Positions 8,484 to 17,154 of a stretch of 64,000 nt of DNA are shown one piece after another. Origin of the DNA: Pseudonocardia petroleophila. GTDB taxonomy: Bacteria > Actinomycetota > Actinomycetes > Mycobacteriales > Pseudonocardiaceae. Positions within the stretch are counted from its first letter, which is position 1, and each line of letters begins with the position of its first letter. The translations under genes and the position numbers were made by a program. The stretch lies in the NCBI RefSeq assembly GCF_014235185.1, contig NZ_CP060131.1:1557501-1621500 (forward strand). Direction: 5' to 3'. The notes beneath the pieces were generated by a model that saw only the letters and a program-made list of their open reading frames with translations, was not told the origin of the DNA and did not search any database.

Positions 8484-9005
8484 TCAGGCGGCGGGGCACG
8501 CCGCAGGGGCGCTGAGCTGGTCGGGGGCGCCCGGGGCGAGCAGGTAGGCCACGACCAGCTCGGCGGTGACGTCACCGTCGTTGCGCAGCGTGTGCGGCAC
8601 GGCGTCGGGGACGAACAGGGCGTCACCCGCGTCGTGGGTGACGGGCTCGCAGTCGTCGCCGGCCTGCAGCGTGACCGCGCCGGCGGTGACGATCGTCGTC
8701 TCGGTGCCGGGATGGCGGTGCCACCCGATCGAGACGCCCGGCGGGATGCTCGCGGTGCGCACGGAGTAGACGGCGGGCCCCGGCGTCCGGATCTCCAGCG
8801 GGTCCTCGACGAGGCCGCTGCCGAGCAGCTGCGGCAGCCGCGGGGCGGAGCCGTCGCCCACCGGCGGGGCGTCGGTCGGGGTCTTCTCGACCGGGTCGCC
8901 GAGCTGCCCCGGCTCCGCGCACCCGGCCAGTGCCACGACGAGCCCGAGGACCGCCACCATCCGGACCGTCCTGCGCACGCGAACCTCCCGCGGTCGTTCG
9001 GCCAC
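8484..9005 (-). CDS. Cupin-domain lipoprotein
   Basis: 173 residues. A signal peptide ends in a lipobox (VVALAGC, Cys near 28), so the mature protein should be lipid-anchored outside the membrane. Residues about 75-165 form a single cupin barrel with metal-ligand-like residues in GWHRHPGTETT and a second motif around DALFVPDAVPHTL. Cupins of this kind bind small molecules or metals; no enzymatic activity can be assigned. It precedes the membrane protein and glycosylase genes on the same strand with a gap of about 46 bases. Confidence 0.82.
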   Translation of the reverse strand: MAERPREVRVRRTVRMVAVLGLVVALAGCAEPGQLGDPVEKTPTDAPPVGDGSAPRLPQLLGSGLVEDPLEIRTPGPAVYSVRTASIPPGVSIGWHRHPGTETTIVTAGAVTLQAGDDCEPVTHDAGDALFVPDAVPHTLRNDGDVTAELVVAYLLAPGAPDQLSAPAACPAA

Positions 9006-9023
9006 CCACGGTAGCGGGAAGGA

Positions 9024-10280
9024 TCATCCGCCCCTCGTCCGGTCCTCCCCGGGCCGGGTGACGCGGAGCGGGAGGCGGGTCAGGCCGTTGATGAAGTTGG
9101 ACGTGAGGCGGCGCGGCTCTCCGTCGAGCTCGACCGGGGGCCGGGCGAGGAACTCGGTGAAGAAGGCGCGCATCTGCAGCCGCGCGAACGCCGCGCCCAG
9201 GCACAGGTGCGGCCCCTGGCCGAAGGCGAGGTGCTCGTTGGGCGTGCGGGCGGGGTCGAAGCGCAGCGGGTCGGGGAAGCGGCGCTCGTCGGCGTGGGCG
9301 GAGCAGTGGTAGACGACGACCTTGTCCCCCGCCGCGATCTCCCGTCCGGCGAGCACGAGGTCGCGGGTGGCGGTCCGGCGGAACGTCAGCACGGGCGGGT
9401 GGACCCGCAGCATCTCCTCGATCGCCGCGGGCAGCCCGGACGGGTCGGCGCGCAGGCGGGCGTACGCGTCGGGGTGGCGCAGCAGCGTCAGGACGCCGCC
9501 GGGCAGCGCGCTGCGGACGGTGTCGTTGCCCGCGATCACCAGCAGGAAGAAGAACATGTGCAGCTCGGCGTCGGTGAGGCGCTCGCCGTCGACCTCGGCC
9601 TGCACGAGCGCCGTCATGACGTCGTCGGCGGGGTGCCTCCGCTTATGCGCGGCCAGCGACCCGGCGTAGGCGAACATGTCGGCCAGCTGCGCGGGCGAGC
9701 GCGGGTTGACCGGCCGCCCGTCGGCGTCGGTGACGACCACGGCGTGCTCGGGGTCCTGGTAGCCGATGACGCGGTCGGTCCACTCCTTGAGCAGCGGCCG
9801 GTCGGCGGGCGGGACGCCGAGGAGGTCGGACAGGTTCTGCAGCGGCAGGTCGTCGGTGACGTCGCGGGTGAGGTCGAGGCGGTCGCCCGCCGCGTCGAGC
9901 AGGGCCCGCGCCCGCTCCCGGATCCCGTCGGCGAAGCGCTCCAGGCGCCGGCGGGTGAACGCGCCGGTGACGAGCGTGCGCAGCCGCACCTGCTCGGGCG
10001 GGTCCATGTTGAGGACCATCCGCCGGATGAACGGCAGGTCGGCGGGGTCGGGGTCGCGGATCTGCGTGGCGCCCAGCGACGAGGAGAAGTCCTGCGGGGT
10101 GCGCAGGACGTGGCGGACGTCGTCGTAGCGGGTGACGGCCCAGAACCCCGGACCGGCCGGCCAGATGCCGACCTCGTGCTCGTCCTGCCAGCTCACGGGG
10201 TCGGTGTCGCGGAGCGTGCGCAGGTCGTCGTGCGGGACGCCGCGGGCGAAGACGCGGGGGTCGAAGACGTCGATGCTCAC
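9024..10280 (-). CDS. Cytochrome P450
   Basis: 418-residue soluble P450. Visible signatures: I-helix [13 protein letters not shown] (acid-threonine pair), the ExxR helix in [10 protein letters not shown], and the heme-binding loop [17 protein letters not shown] with the axial Cys. Length and the FRRTATRD segment fit bacterial class I enzymes of the kind that oxidise steroids, fatty acids or terpenoids; the substrate is not deducible. No ferredoxin or ferredoxin reductase gene is adjacent. The GTG start overlaps the stop of the alkyltransferase gene by 4 bases, so the two are translationally coupled, an odd functional pairing. Confidence 0.93.
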   Translation of the reverse strand: MSIDVFDPRVFARGVPHDDLRTLRDTDPVSWQDEHEVGIWPAGPGFWAVTRYDDVRHVLRTPQDFSSSLGATQIRDPDPADLPFIRRMVLNMDPPEQVRLRTLVTGAFTRRRLERFADGIRERARALLDAAGDRLDLTRDVTDDLPLQNLSDLLGVPPADRPLLKEWTDRVIGYQDPEHAVVVTDADGRPVNPRSPAQLADMFAYAGSLAAHKRRHPADDVMTALVQAEVDGERLTDAELHMFFFLLVIAGNDTVRSALPGGVLTLLRHPDAYARLRADPSGLPAAIEEMLRVHPPVLTFRRTATRDLVLAGREIAAGDKVVVYHCSAHADERRFPDPLRFDPARTPNEHLAFGQGPHLCLGAAFARLQMRAFFTEFLARPPVELDGEPRRLTSNFINGLTRLPLRVTRPGEDRTRGG

Positions 10281-10819
10281 GTGAACTCCAGCGCGGACGG
10301 GAGGACGCCCTCCAGGGCGAGCAGCCACTCCTTGGTGGCGCGGCCCCCGCCGAACCCGCCCAGCCCGTCGGCCCCCAGCACCCGGTGGCACGGCACGACG
10401 ACCGGGATCGGGTTGGAGCCCATGACCGAGCCGACGCCGCGCGGGTTCCCGAGCCCGCTGCGGGTTGCCAGCTGCCCGTAGGTGACGGTGGCCCCGAACG
10501 GCACGGTGGCGAACAGCGACCCCAGCACCCGGCGCTGCAGGCCGGAGGCGAGGCTCCAGTCGAGCGGCGTCGTGAACGCGCGGCGCGCGCCCGCCAGGTA
10601 CTCCGCGACCTGGGTGTGCGCCTCGGTGTCGGCGGAGTCGACGACCCGTGCCCCGAGCCGGTCGGCCGCCCGCGCGGCGGCGGCGCGGTCGTCGCCGAAC
10701 ACCACGAGCGCGAGGCCCGCCGCGGTGACCCCGAGGGTGAGCGCCCCCATCGGGCCGGGGGCGGGCAGCACGGAGACGGCGAGGTGGGCCGCGGGAGGCA
10801 CGTCGGTGTGCGCACTCAT
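10277..10819 (-). CDS. ogt: Methylated-DNA-[protein]-cysteine S-methyltransferase
   Basis: 180 residues. The C-terminal domain has helix-turn-helix-like [13 protein letters not shown] followed by the active-site motif VVPCHRV with acceptor Cys near 144 and a downstream [17 protein letters not shown] region. This is the suicide repair protein that takes alkyl groups from O6-alkylguanine. The N-terminal part is Ala-rich and divergent. The ATG giving MSAHTDV is preferred over an upstream GTG because a GGGAG stretch precedes it. It is the first gene of a two-gene unit with the P450; a tandem repeat array lies immediately upstream. Confidence 0.9.
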   Translation of the reverse strand: MSAHTDVPPAAHLAVSVLPAPGPMGALTLGVTAAGLALVVFGDDRAAAARAADRLGARVVDSADTEAHTQVAEYLAGARRAFTTPLDWSLASGLQRRVLGSLFATVPFGATVTYGQLATRSGLGNPRGVGSVMGSNPIPVVVPCHRVLGADGLGGFGGGRATKEWLLALEGVLPSALEFT

Positions 10820-10836
10820 GCCCCGAGTCTCCCCCA

Positions 10837-10995
10837 CCGGCGGGTCCGCCGACGCCCCCCGGCGAGTCCGCCGTCGCTCCCCGGCGAGTTTGCCGTCGCT
10901 CCCCGGCGAGTTTGCCGACGACGCGCGGCGAGTTTGCCGTCGCTCCCCGGCGAGTGTGCCGCCGACGGCTCCCGGCGGGTCCGCTGCCGCACGCG
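10837..10995. repeat. Degenerate tandem repeat array of about 22 bp
   Basis: About seven units of the form CCGGCGAGTTTGCCGTCGCTCC fill the space between the alkyltransferase and the TetR gene. Central units are nearly identical; outer ones drift (GGTCCGCCG in place of AGTTTGCCG). Some units are 23-26 bp. No coding potential is evident. Each unit contains a short inverted element (CGGCGA...TTTGCCG), so transcripts could fold. The function is unknown; it could be a dispersed intergenic repeat family of this genus. Confidence 0.85.
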
Positions 10996-11059
10996 GGGCG
11001 GGGCGTCGCAGGTCCGCGGCCCGGGCGGGACCGGGACGGGTGGTGCGGACGCGGCGGGC

Positions 11060-11647
11060 TCAGGGGAACAGGTCGGCCAGCAGGTGGCGGGTGGCCCAGT
11101 CGGCCCAGTCCGGGACCGTCCAGCCGTGGCCGACGACGAGCCGCCCGTAGACCTCGGGCGACAGCAGGGCGTCGAGCATCTCGGTGGCCCGCTGCAGGGA
11201 GACCCGGGTCGTGAAGCCGGGCCGGTCGGCCAGCTCGTCGACGACGCGCGCGTGGGCGGCCAGCTCCGCGCGGCGGGCGCGGTCGAGGAGCTCGGCGGGG
11301 TCGGGATCGGCCGCCGCGGCGCGCAGGACGGCGTCGAGGGGGTGCCGGCGGGCGACCTCGGCCGTGGCGGCGTCGACGTAGGCGGTCAGGACGGCCGGGC
11401 CGTCGCCCGCCGCCCCCGGGTCCCACCCGGACCGGTGATCCTCGCGATCCGCGTCGAGGACGGCCTCCAGTACCGCGGCCTTGCTGCCGAAGGACAGGTA
11501 GAGCGTCTGCACGGCCACGCCGGCCGCCGTCGCCACCGCGGACATGGTGGTGTCGAGGTAACCGCGCTCGACGAACAGCGGTGCCGCCGCGTCGACGATC
11601 CGGGTGCGGGTGGCCTCGGCCCGGGCCGAGCGTGTCCCGATGGGCAC
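11060..11647 (-). CDS. TetR-family transcriptional regulator
   Basis: 195 residues. The N-terminal helix-turn-helix spans about 10-55 (TRTRIVDAAAPLFVERGY through AAGVAVQTLYLSFGSKAAVLEAV), the standard TetR signature. The C-terminal ligand domain is Ala/Asp rich and not assignable. The GTG beginning VPIGTRS was chosen because GAGGAG lies 6 bases upstream; a GTG four codons earlier lacks this. The AT-richer region upstream carries palindromes that could be its own operator. It probably regulates itself and perhaps the ogt-P450 unit downstream on the same strand. Confidence 0.9.
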   Translation of the reverse strand: MPIGTRSARAEATRTRIVDAAAPLFVERGYLDTTMSAVATAAGVAVQTLYLSFGSKAAVLEAVLDADREDHRSGWDPGAAGDGPAVLTAYVDAATAEVARRHPLDAVLRAAAADPDPAELLDRARRAELAAHARVVDELADRPGFTTRVSLQRATEMLDALLSPEVYGRLVVGHGWTVPDWADWATRHLLADLFP

Positions 11648-11687
11648 GGAGCTCCTCACTGCACGAACGATGTGTAATGACGTTCCA

Positions 11688-11698
11688 TAACCAGGTTA
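11688..11698. promoter_or_regulatory. Palindrome upstream of the TetR gene
   Basis: TAACCAGGTTA is an 11-bp palindrome about 40 bases before the TetR start, inside an unusually AT-rich stretch. A second perfect palindrome, ACATGATCATGT, lies at 11713-11724 and overlaps the msrA stop codon. Either could be an operator for the TetR protein. Confidence 0.4.
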
Positions 11699-11718
11699 CA
11701 TCATGCTTCTACACATGA

Positions 11719-12357
11719 TCATGTCAGTGCAGGGCAGGAGACTCCGGTGCCGCCGAGCCCGCAGTAGCCGCCCGGCACCTTCGCGAGGTACTGCTGGTGC
11801 TCCTCCTCGGCGTGGAAGAACGTGCCGAGCGGGGCGATCTCCGTGGTGACGGCGCCACGGCGGGCGGCGGCCAGCGCAGCGCCGTACGCCGCGGCGGAGG
11901 CCTCGGCGAGGAGGCGCTGGTCGTCGTCGGCGGTGTAGATCGCCGACCGGTACTGGGTGCCGCGGTCGTTGCCCTGGCGCATGCCCTGGGTCGGGTCGTG
12001 CCCCTCCCAGAAGATCTGCAGGAGGTCGGCGTAGCCGATCCGGGTCGGGTCGAACACGACCAGCACCACCTCGGCGTGCCCGGTGCGGCCGGAGCACGTC
12101 TCGCCGTACGTCGGGTTCTCGGTGAACCCGCCCGCGTAGCCGACCGCGGTGGACCAGACGCCCGGCGTCCGCCAGAACAGCCGCTCGGCCCCCCAGAAGC
12201 AGCCCATCCCGAACACCGCCGTCGCGAGGCCGTCCGGGAAGGGCGGAGCGATGCGCCGGCCGGTCACGACGTGGCGGTCCGCCACGGGCAGCGGCGTCGA
12301 CCGTCCCGGCAGTGCGCGGTCGGCGGTGACCATCCTCCGACGTCCGAACAGACCCAT
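11719..12357 (-). CDS. msrA: Peptide-methionine (S)-S-oxide reductase
   Basis: 212 residues, the standard length of actinobacterial MsrA. The catalytic motif GCFWG (Cys near 53) is intact, along with [23 protein letters not shown] and the [23 protein letters not shown] block. It repairs the S-epimer of methionine sulfoxide in proteins. The C-terminus ([16 protein letters not shown]) has two cysteines that probably act as resolving residues. It is transcribed towards the TetR gene, with 71 bases between them. Confidence 0.96.
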   Translation of the reverse strand: MGLFGRRRMVTADRALPGRSTPLPVADRHVVTGRRIAPPFPDGLATAVFGMGCFWGAERLFWRTPGVWSTAVGYAGGFTENPTYGETCSGRTGHAEVVLVVFDPTRIGYADLLQIFWEGHDPTQGMRQGNDRGTQYRSAIYTADDDQRLLAEASAAAYGAALAAARRGAVTTEIAPLGTFFHAEEEHQQYLAKVPGGYCGLGGTGVSCPALT

Positions 12358-12408
12358 CGGGCCAGGCTACGCACGTCCCGGGCCCGCGACGCCGACCGGA
12401 AGGCGGCG

Positions 12409-12450
12409 GTCAGAGGGCCGCGGTCAGAGGGCCGCGGTCAGAGGGCCGCG
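12409..12450. repeat. Three perfect 14-bp repeats overlapping the gamma-glutamyltransferase stop
   Basis: GTCAGAGGGCCGCG is repeated three times without change. Because 14 is not a multiple of 3, each copy puts its TCA (TGA on the minus strand) in a different frame. The real gene ends at the third copy (12438). Confidence 0.9.
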
Positions 12451-14216
12451 GCGGCGCCGACCCCGCTGCGGGTGTCGGCGGCGGCGCGCAGCAGCGGTCC
12501 CCCGCCCCGGCCCACCGCGCACATCCGGCCCAGCGCCCACTCCCCCGCGTCGACGACCTCGTGCCCGCGGCGGCGCAGGTCCTCCAGCGTCGCCGCACCC
12601 AGCCGCGACTCGACGACCAGGCCCGCGGGCTCCCATCCGCGCGGGGCGAACGAGCCGGGGAACGCCGTGGAGTGCCAGGCCGGGGCGTCGATCGCGGCCT
12701 GCAGGTCCAGCCCGCCGACGGTGTGGGCCAGCCAGAAGCACAGCTGCCACTGGTCCTGCTGGTCGCCGCCGGGGGTGCCGAAGGCGATCCGCGGCTCGCC
12801 ATCGTGCAGCCCCAGCGACGGCGACAGCGTCGTGCGCGGGCGCCGCCCCGGGACCAGCGACGACGGCAGCCCCTCCTCCAGCCAGAACATCTGCGCGCGC
12901 GTGCCGAGGCAGAAGCCGAGCGCGGGGATCGTCGGGGAGGACTGCAGCCAGCCGCCCGACGGCGTCGCGGAGACCATGTTGCCCGCGGCGTCGACGACGT
13001 CGACGTGCACGGTGTCGCCGCGGACCGCGCCGCTGCGGCTGACGGTCGGTTCGCCGACGCCCGGCCCGCCGGTGCCGTCGCTGCGCCGCATCCCGGGCCG
13101 CCGCGCGTACTCGCCGAGCCGCGGGGCACGGCCGTCCGGTGCGCCCGGGCGCAGCTCGCGCGACGCCTCGGCGCCGATCAGGGCCCGGCGCCCGTCGGCG
13201 TAGGCGCGGGACACCAGCGCGTCGAGGGGGACGGGGGCGCTGTCGCCGTACCAGGCCTCGCGGTCGGCGAAGGCGAGCTTCGCGGCCTCCGCGGCGCGGT
13301 GCACGGTGTCGGCGGTGGCGACGCCGTCGGCGTAGCGGACGTCGTCGCGCAGCAGCTGCAGCATCTGCGGGAGCACCGGGCCCTGCGACCAGCCGCCGGG
13401 CTTGGCCACCGTCCAGCCCCCGCCGACGTCGACGGTGAGCGCGTCCTCGTAGGTCGCCGACCAGCGGGCGAGGTCGTCGGCGACGAGGAGACCGGGGTGG
13501 TCGCGGCCGGTCTCGTCGCGGACCGGGACGGCGCAGAACGCGGCGATCTCCTCGGCGACGAAGCCGCGGTACCAGGCGTCGCGGGCGGCGTCGATCCGCG
13601 CCTCGCGGGACGGGCCAGTGGCGGCGTCGAGCAGCCGCTGCCAGGTGGCGGCCAGCGCGGGCAGCCGGTGCACCGACCGCGGCACGGAGCCGTCGGGCAG
13701 CCAGGTCCGCGCCGACGACGGCCAGTGCGCGCGGAAGTGGTCGGCCACCGTCGCGATCGTCGGCGGGATGCGCGGGACCAGCGGGAACCCGCCCGCCGCG
13801 TACGCCAGCGCCGGGGCGAGCGCGTCGGCGAGGCTCCAGGTGCCGTGGTCGCGCAGCAGCGTCAGCCAGCCGTCCCAGGCACCGGGGACGGTGGCCGCGA
13901 GCAGCCCCGTGCCGGGCACGATCGGGAGGCCGAAGCCGTCGCGGACGCGCTCGACGGTCGCCGCCGCCGGGGCGACGCCCTGCCCGCAGAGCACGCGCGG
14001 CACGGCGTCGGACGCGGTGACGAACACCGCGGGCACCTCGCCCCCCGGCCCGCACAGGTGCGGCTCGACGACCTGCAGCACGAACCCGGCCGCCACCGCC
14101 GCGTCGAAGGCGTTGCCGCCCCGGGCGAGCACGGACATCGCCGTGGACGTGCCGAGGTAGTGGGTGCTGGAGGCGGCCCCGGCCGGCCCCCGCTGCTCGT
14201 GCTTCGTCGGTGCCAC
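12438..14216 (-). CDS. Gamma-glutamyltransferase-family protein
   Basis: 592 residues, Ntn-hydrolase fold. The N-terminal part has ATRGGNAFDA-like SVLARGGNAFDAAVAAGFVLQVVEP and GPGGE; the predicted self-cleavage and catalytic Thr is near 402 in GDTVHVDVVD, corresponding to TTHYS-type sites. The oxyanion region LPSSLVPGRRPRTTLSPSL follows. No signal peptide is visible, so the enzyme is probably cytoplasmic, unlike periplasmic Ggt. Family members cleave gamma-glutamyl bonds (glutathione, cephalosporin-type acylases); the exact substrate is open. It ends inside a 14-bp triplicated sequence. Confidence 0.9.
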   Translation of the reverse strand: MAPTKHEQRGPAGAASSTHYLGTSTAMSVLARGGNAFDAAVAAGFVLQVVEPHLCGPGGEVPAVFVTASDAVPRVLCGQGVAPAAATVERVRDGFGLPIVPGTGLLAATVPGAWDGWLTLLRDHGTWSLADALAPALAYAAGGFPLVPRIPPTIATVADHFRAHWPSSARTWLPDGSVPRSVHRLPALAATWQRLLDAATGPSREARIDAARDAWYRGFVAEEIAAFCAVPVRDETGRDHPGLLVADDLARWSATYEDALTVDVGGGWTVAKPGGWSQGPVLPQMLQLLRDDVRYADGVATADTVHRAAEAAKLAFADREAWYGDSAPVPLDALVSRAYADGRRALIGAEASRELRPGAPDGRAPRLGEYARRPGMRRSDGTGGPGVGEPTVSRSGAVRGDTVHVDVVDAAGNMVSATPSGGWLQSSPTIPALGFCLGTRAQMFWLEEGLPSSLVPGRRPRTTLSPSLGLHDGEPRIAFGTPGGDQQDQWQLCFWLAHTVGGLDLQAAIDAPAWHSTAFPGSFAPRGWEPAGLVVESRLGAATLEDLRRRGHEVVDAGEWALGRMCAVGRGGGPLLRAAADTRSGVGAAAAL

Positions 14217-14316
14217 CGCGCCAGCCTGACGCCCGGCGCCCGCGCCCGCACGATCGGACGCACCCCGGTCCCCGGACCTGCGCGCCGACGGGGTCGTCGG
14301 CCGCGCGGGCCGCGGG

Positions 14317-15972
14317 TCAGAGATCGGCGGCCAGCGGCACGTCGTCGATCGCCGGGGACGTCATCCAGTGCCGCACGGCGTGGGTGGCGGCGACGTCGTC
14401 GGCGTTGTACTCCAGCAGTCGGGCGCGCTGGACGGCGTCGGGCGCGGCACCGTCCATCCCGACGGCGTCGCGGTACCAGCGCATCGAGTTCTCGCCGCTC
14501 GCCTCGGCGTCGTGCCAGGCGAACCCGGCGGCGGGGGCGATGCGCTTGAGGCCCTTGCCGTGCGCGCACAGGAACCACTCGTTGACGACGGCGAACAGGT
14601 CGACCCAGCACGGGTCGTCGATGAACGCCTGGACCTCGGCGAGCGGCGGGATGCCCGGCATCCCGGCGAAGCGCTGCGCGGAGCCCAGCAGCCAGCGGTT
14701 CTCGGCCTGCTCGTTGTAGCAGTAGGCGGCGAAGGTGCGTCCCGACGCGGCGGCCCGCGCCCGCACCCCGGAGAGCCAGGTCCAGAACTCCGCGAACGAG
14801 CGGGCCTCGTCGAGGGTGGGCACCGGGTCCCAGGTGGCGAACGCGCGGTAGCCGTCGGGCTCGTCTCCGGGGCGGGCACCGCCGGGATGGGTGAGCAGGG
14901 CGCCCCACAGGTACGCCCCGGACTCCCCGAAGCTCTCCATGTCGATGTCGACCTCGACGTCGGCGCGCAGCACGGGCACCCGCGGCACCCGCCGGACCAC
15001 GGAGAGGTCGCGCCGCCAGGCCCGCGCGAGCGCGACGACGTCGGGGTAGGGCTGGGCGGGGAACGGGACCGGGGGCTCGGCCGTGGGGTCGAGCGCGGCC
15101 AGCTGGTCGACGGTGTGCACGCCGACCTCGCGCAGCGCCACCGCCATCTCCCCCCGCACGACGAGGCTCACGTCGCCGGTCCGGCGCAGCTCGGCCTCGC
15201 AGGTGGGCCACCACGGGCAGTGCCGGCACTCGTTGACCCGCGACGGCGCGGCGAGCGCGGGCGCCCCGGTGACGGCGGCGAGCGCGACGGCGGACCGGTC
15301 GGCGAGGCGGACGTCGTACTCGGCGAGCGTGGAGCGCCCGCCCGGCCAGTGCCCGGCGCGCAGGTCGTGCCAGACGACGGCGTCGGCGTCGAGCCCGACG
15401 ACCCCGCCGGCGTGGGCGTGGCGCACCTCGTCGGCCGGGGCCCAGCCCGCGGAGCGCAGCAGGCGGTGCAGGTGGGCCAGGCGCAGCAGGTCGCGCGGCT
15501 GCGAGCGGATCTTGCGGGCCTCGTCGGGCAGCGCGCGGTCGGGGTGCGGCGCGAGCAGCGGTGACGTGACGGCGCCGGTGCCGGGATCGGTGATCCGGTG
15601 CCGCACGACGACCAGCGGCACGTACCCGCCCCCGACCCGGACCAGCAGCTCCGCCCCGCCGCGCCGCGCCCCGTCGGACGGCAGCACCGCGCCCCACACG
15701 TACGGCGCCCGCTCCGCCACGGCGGCGGCGGTGGCCGCTGCGCTCCCGGCCGTGACGAGGCCCGGCAGCGCGGCGGCGAGCTGCGCCCGCAGCTGCTCGC
15801 GGTGCACCGCGGCGTCGGCCCGGCGCTGCTCCAGCGACGGGTCGGGCAGGGCGCGCGGCACATCGGCCGCCGACGGGTCGTGGTCGAGGTGGATGCGCCG
15901 GCGGCAGCGGGTGAGCGACCCGGCGTCGAGCAGGACGGCAGGAGGGCAGGAGGTACCAGCGGTCGCCGTCAC
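14317..15972 (-). CDS. TM0106-family RecB-like nuclease with RNase H-like domain
   Basis: About 551 residues. The N-terminal half resembles RecB-type nucleases, with the Cys cluster NECRHCPWWPTCEAEL suggesting an iron-sulfur or zinc site. The C-terminal half has an RNase H-like (DnaQ-related) fold starting with DIDMESFGESGAYLWGALL and including YNEQAENRWL and LEYNADDVAAT, with acidic residues expected for two-metal catalysis. Proteins of this kind are annotated TM0106 RecB-like nucleases. The GTG giving VTATAGTSCPP is used; a GTG two codons earlier (15978) is equally possible. No partner genes are adjacent. The biological role is not established. Confidence 0.8.
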   Translation of the reverse strand: MTATAGTSCPPAVLLDAGSLTRCRRRIHLDHDPSAADVPRALPDPSLEQRRADAAVHREQLRAQLAAALPGLVTAGSAAATAAAVAERAPYVWGAVLPSDGARRGGAELLVRVGGGYVPLVVVRHRITDPGTGAVTSPLLAPHPDRALPDEARKIRSQPRDLLRLAHLHRLLRSAGWAPADEVRHAHAGGVVGLDADAVVWHDLRAGHWPGGRSTLAEYDVRLADRSAVALAAVTGAPALAAPSRVNECRHCPWWPTCEAELRRTGDVSLVVRGEMAVALREVGVHTVDQLAALDPTAEPPVPFPAQPYPDVVALARAWRRDLSVVRRVPRVPVLRADVEVDIDMESFGESGAYLWGALLTHPGGARPGDEPDGYRAFATWDPVPTLDEARSFAEFWTWLSGVRARAAASGRTFAAYCYNEQAENRWLLGSAQRFAGMPGIPPLAEVQAFIDDPCWVDLFAVVNEWFLCAHGKGLKRIAPAAGFAWHDAEASGENSMRWYRDAVGMDGAAPDAVQRARLLEYNADDVAATHAVRHWMTSPAIDDVPLAADL

Positions 15973-16069
15973 ACCCACGAGGGTAATGAGGACCCCCGAC
16001 AACCTCCGCGCCTGCCGGGCCGACCTGATCGTCATAGGCTGCGCCCACCACCGGTCGAGGAGGACGCAC

Positions 16070-16585
16070 ATGGCTCTGGGGCGACGATCCCGACGGACCG
16101 ACCCGGCGAAGGCCGTCACCGACGCGGCCACCGACGTCGGCAGGGCGGTGAAGAAGCCGCTGACCGGCAAGCAGGCGAAGCGGATGATCGGCGTGGGCAC
16201 GGCCGTGGCCCCGCTGCTCGCCCCGTACGCCCTGGCCGCGGCCGGTGCGGCGCGCGGGGCGTGGGACGCCCGCAGGGCGGCGCGGCTCGGTGTCGCCACC
16301 GACCAGCTCGGGGCCTACGCCGGACCCGGCGGCGCCCTGCACGCGCGCCTGTCGCGGGTCGCGGAGGCGCTCACCGAGCTGGAGTCGTCCGAGACGCACG
16401 CCTCCGACGCCGCGACGGCGTTCATCACCGACACGCGTCCGCGGCTCGCCGACCTCGCCGTCGCGGTCCGGGCGGCCGAGCAGATGCCGACCGCGCGGCG
16501 CCGCACCGCGTACCGGGCGATCGGGCACGAGCTCGACCGCGTCGAGATCGACCTCCTCACACACCTGGGCGTCGCGACCGCCTGA
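16070..16585 (+). CDS. DUF6474-family protein
   Basis: 171 residues starting at an ATG preceded by GAGGAGG. A basic N-terminus (MALGRRSRRTDPAKA) leads to the conserved core KQAKRMIGVGTAVAPLLAPYALAAAGAARGAWDARRAARLGV, which I associate with the actinobacterial DUF6474 family. One marginal hydrophobic helix is at about 45-65; the rest is helical and charged. No function is known. It is divergent from the nuclease gene and followed 22 bases later by a membrane protein gene. Confidence 0.7.
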   Translation: MALGRRSRRTDPAKAVTDAATDVGRAVKKPLTGKQAKRMIGVGTAVAPLLAPYALAAAGAARGAWDARRAARLGVATDQLGAYAGPGGALHARLSRVAEALTELESSETHASDAATAFITDTRPRLADLAVAVRAAEQMPTARRRTAYRAIGHELDRVEIDLLTHLGVATA

Positions 16586-16607
16586 CCCACCGGCTACCGT
16601 CGACGCC

Positions 16608-17123
16608 GTGACCGGCGTCGGAGCAGGAGTGCGCGGGAGCGCGTTGGCGCTGCTCAGCGCCCTGCTCACGGCCGCGGGTCACGCCGCGGCCGGCGGGTCG
16701 CTTCCCGACCTCGCCCTCCTGGTCGTCCTGCTGCCGCTGCTGTGCGGGGCGCTCGTCACGGTCGCCGACCGCGCCGCCGGGATCGTCGGGCTGCTCGGCG
16801 TGCTCGCCGTGGGCCAGCTCCTGCTGCACCACCTCCTCGAACTGCTGCACCCCGCCCACGCCGCCGCCCCCGCGCTGTTCGGGCCGGCCGGGATGTGGGT
16901 GGTGCACGGCGCCGCCACGCTCGTCGTCGCCGGCGCGGTGCGGCACGCCGAGTCCGCGCTCGACGCGGTGCGCGCGACCTGGGTCCTGCCCCGCCGCCTC
17001 GTGCCGCCGCCCGCCCGGCGCCCGCTGCGCGCCCCGGTGCCGGCCGGGCCCGCCACGGGCCTGCGCCTGGCCGGTGCGCTCGCGGCCGCCCGGCTCCGGA
17101 GGGGCCCGCCGCTGGGGTGCTGA
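16608..17123 (+). CDS. Multi-helix membrane protein at the head of a copper gene set
   Basis: 171 residues from a GTG. Four hydrophobic segments are visible (about 8-28, 32-55, 58-80 and 95-115), with a His-rich stretch LLLHHLLELLHPAHAA between helices 3 and 4 that could bind metal. The C-terminus is Pro/Arg rich. Small membrane proteins of this type often precede YcnI and CopC/CopD in actinobacteria, so a role in copper handling is inferred. It is 31 bases upstream of the YcnI gene on the same strand. Confidence 0.7.
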   Translation: MTGVGAGVRGSALALLSALLTAAGHAAAGGSLPDLALLVVLLPLLCGALVTVADRAAGIVGLLGVLAVGQLLLHHLLELLHPAHAAAPALFGPAGMWVVHGAATLVVAGAVRHAESALDAVRATWVLPRRLVPPPARRPLRAPVPAGPATGLRLAGALAAARLRRGPPLGC

Positions 17124-17154
17124 CCCCCACCGCACCCCACATCCGGAGACCCCC

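Noticed and set aside
10837..10995. CRISPR array
   Set aside because: Repeats are contiguous with no unique spacers, drift in sequence, and no cas genes are present.
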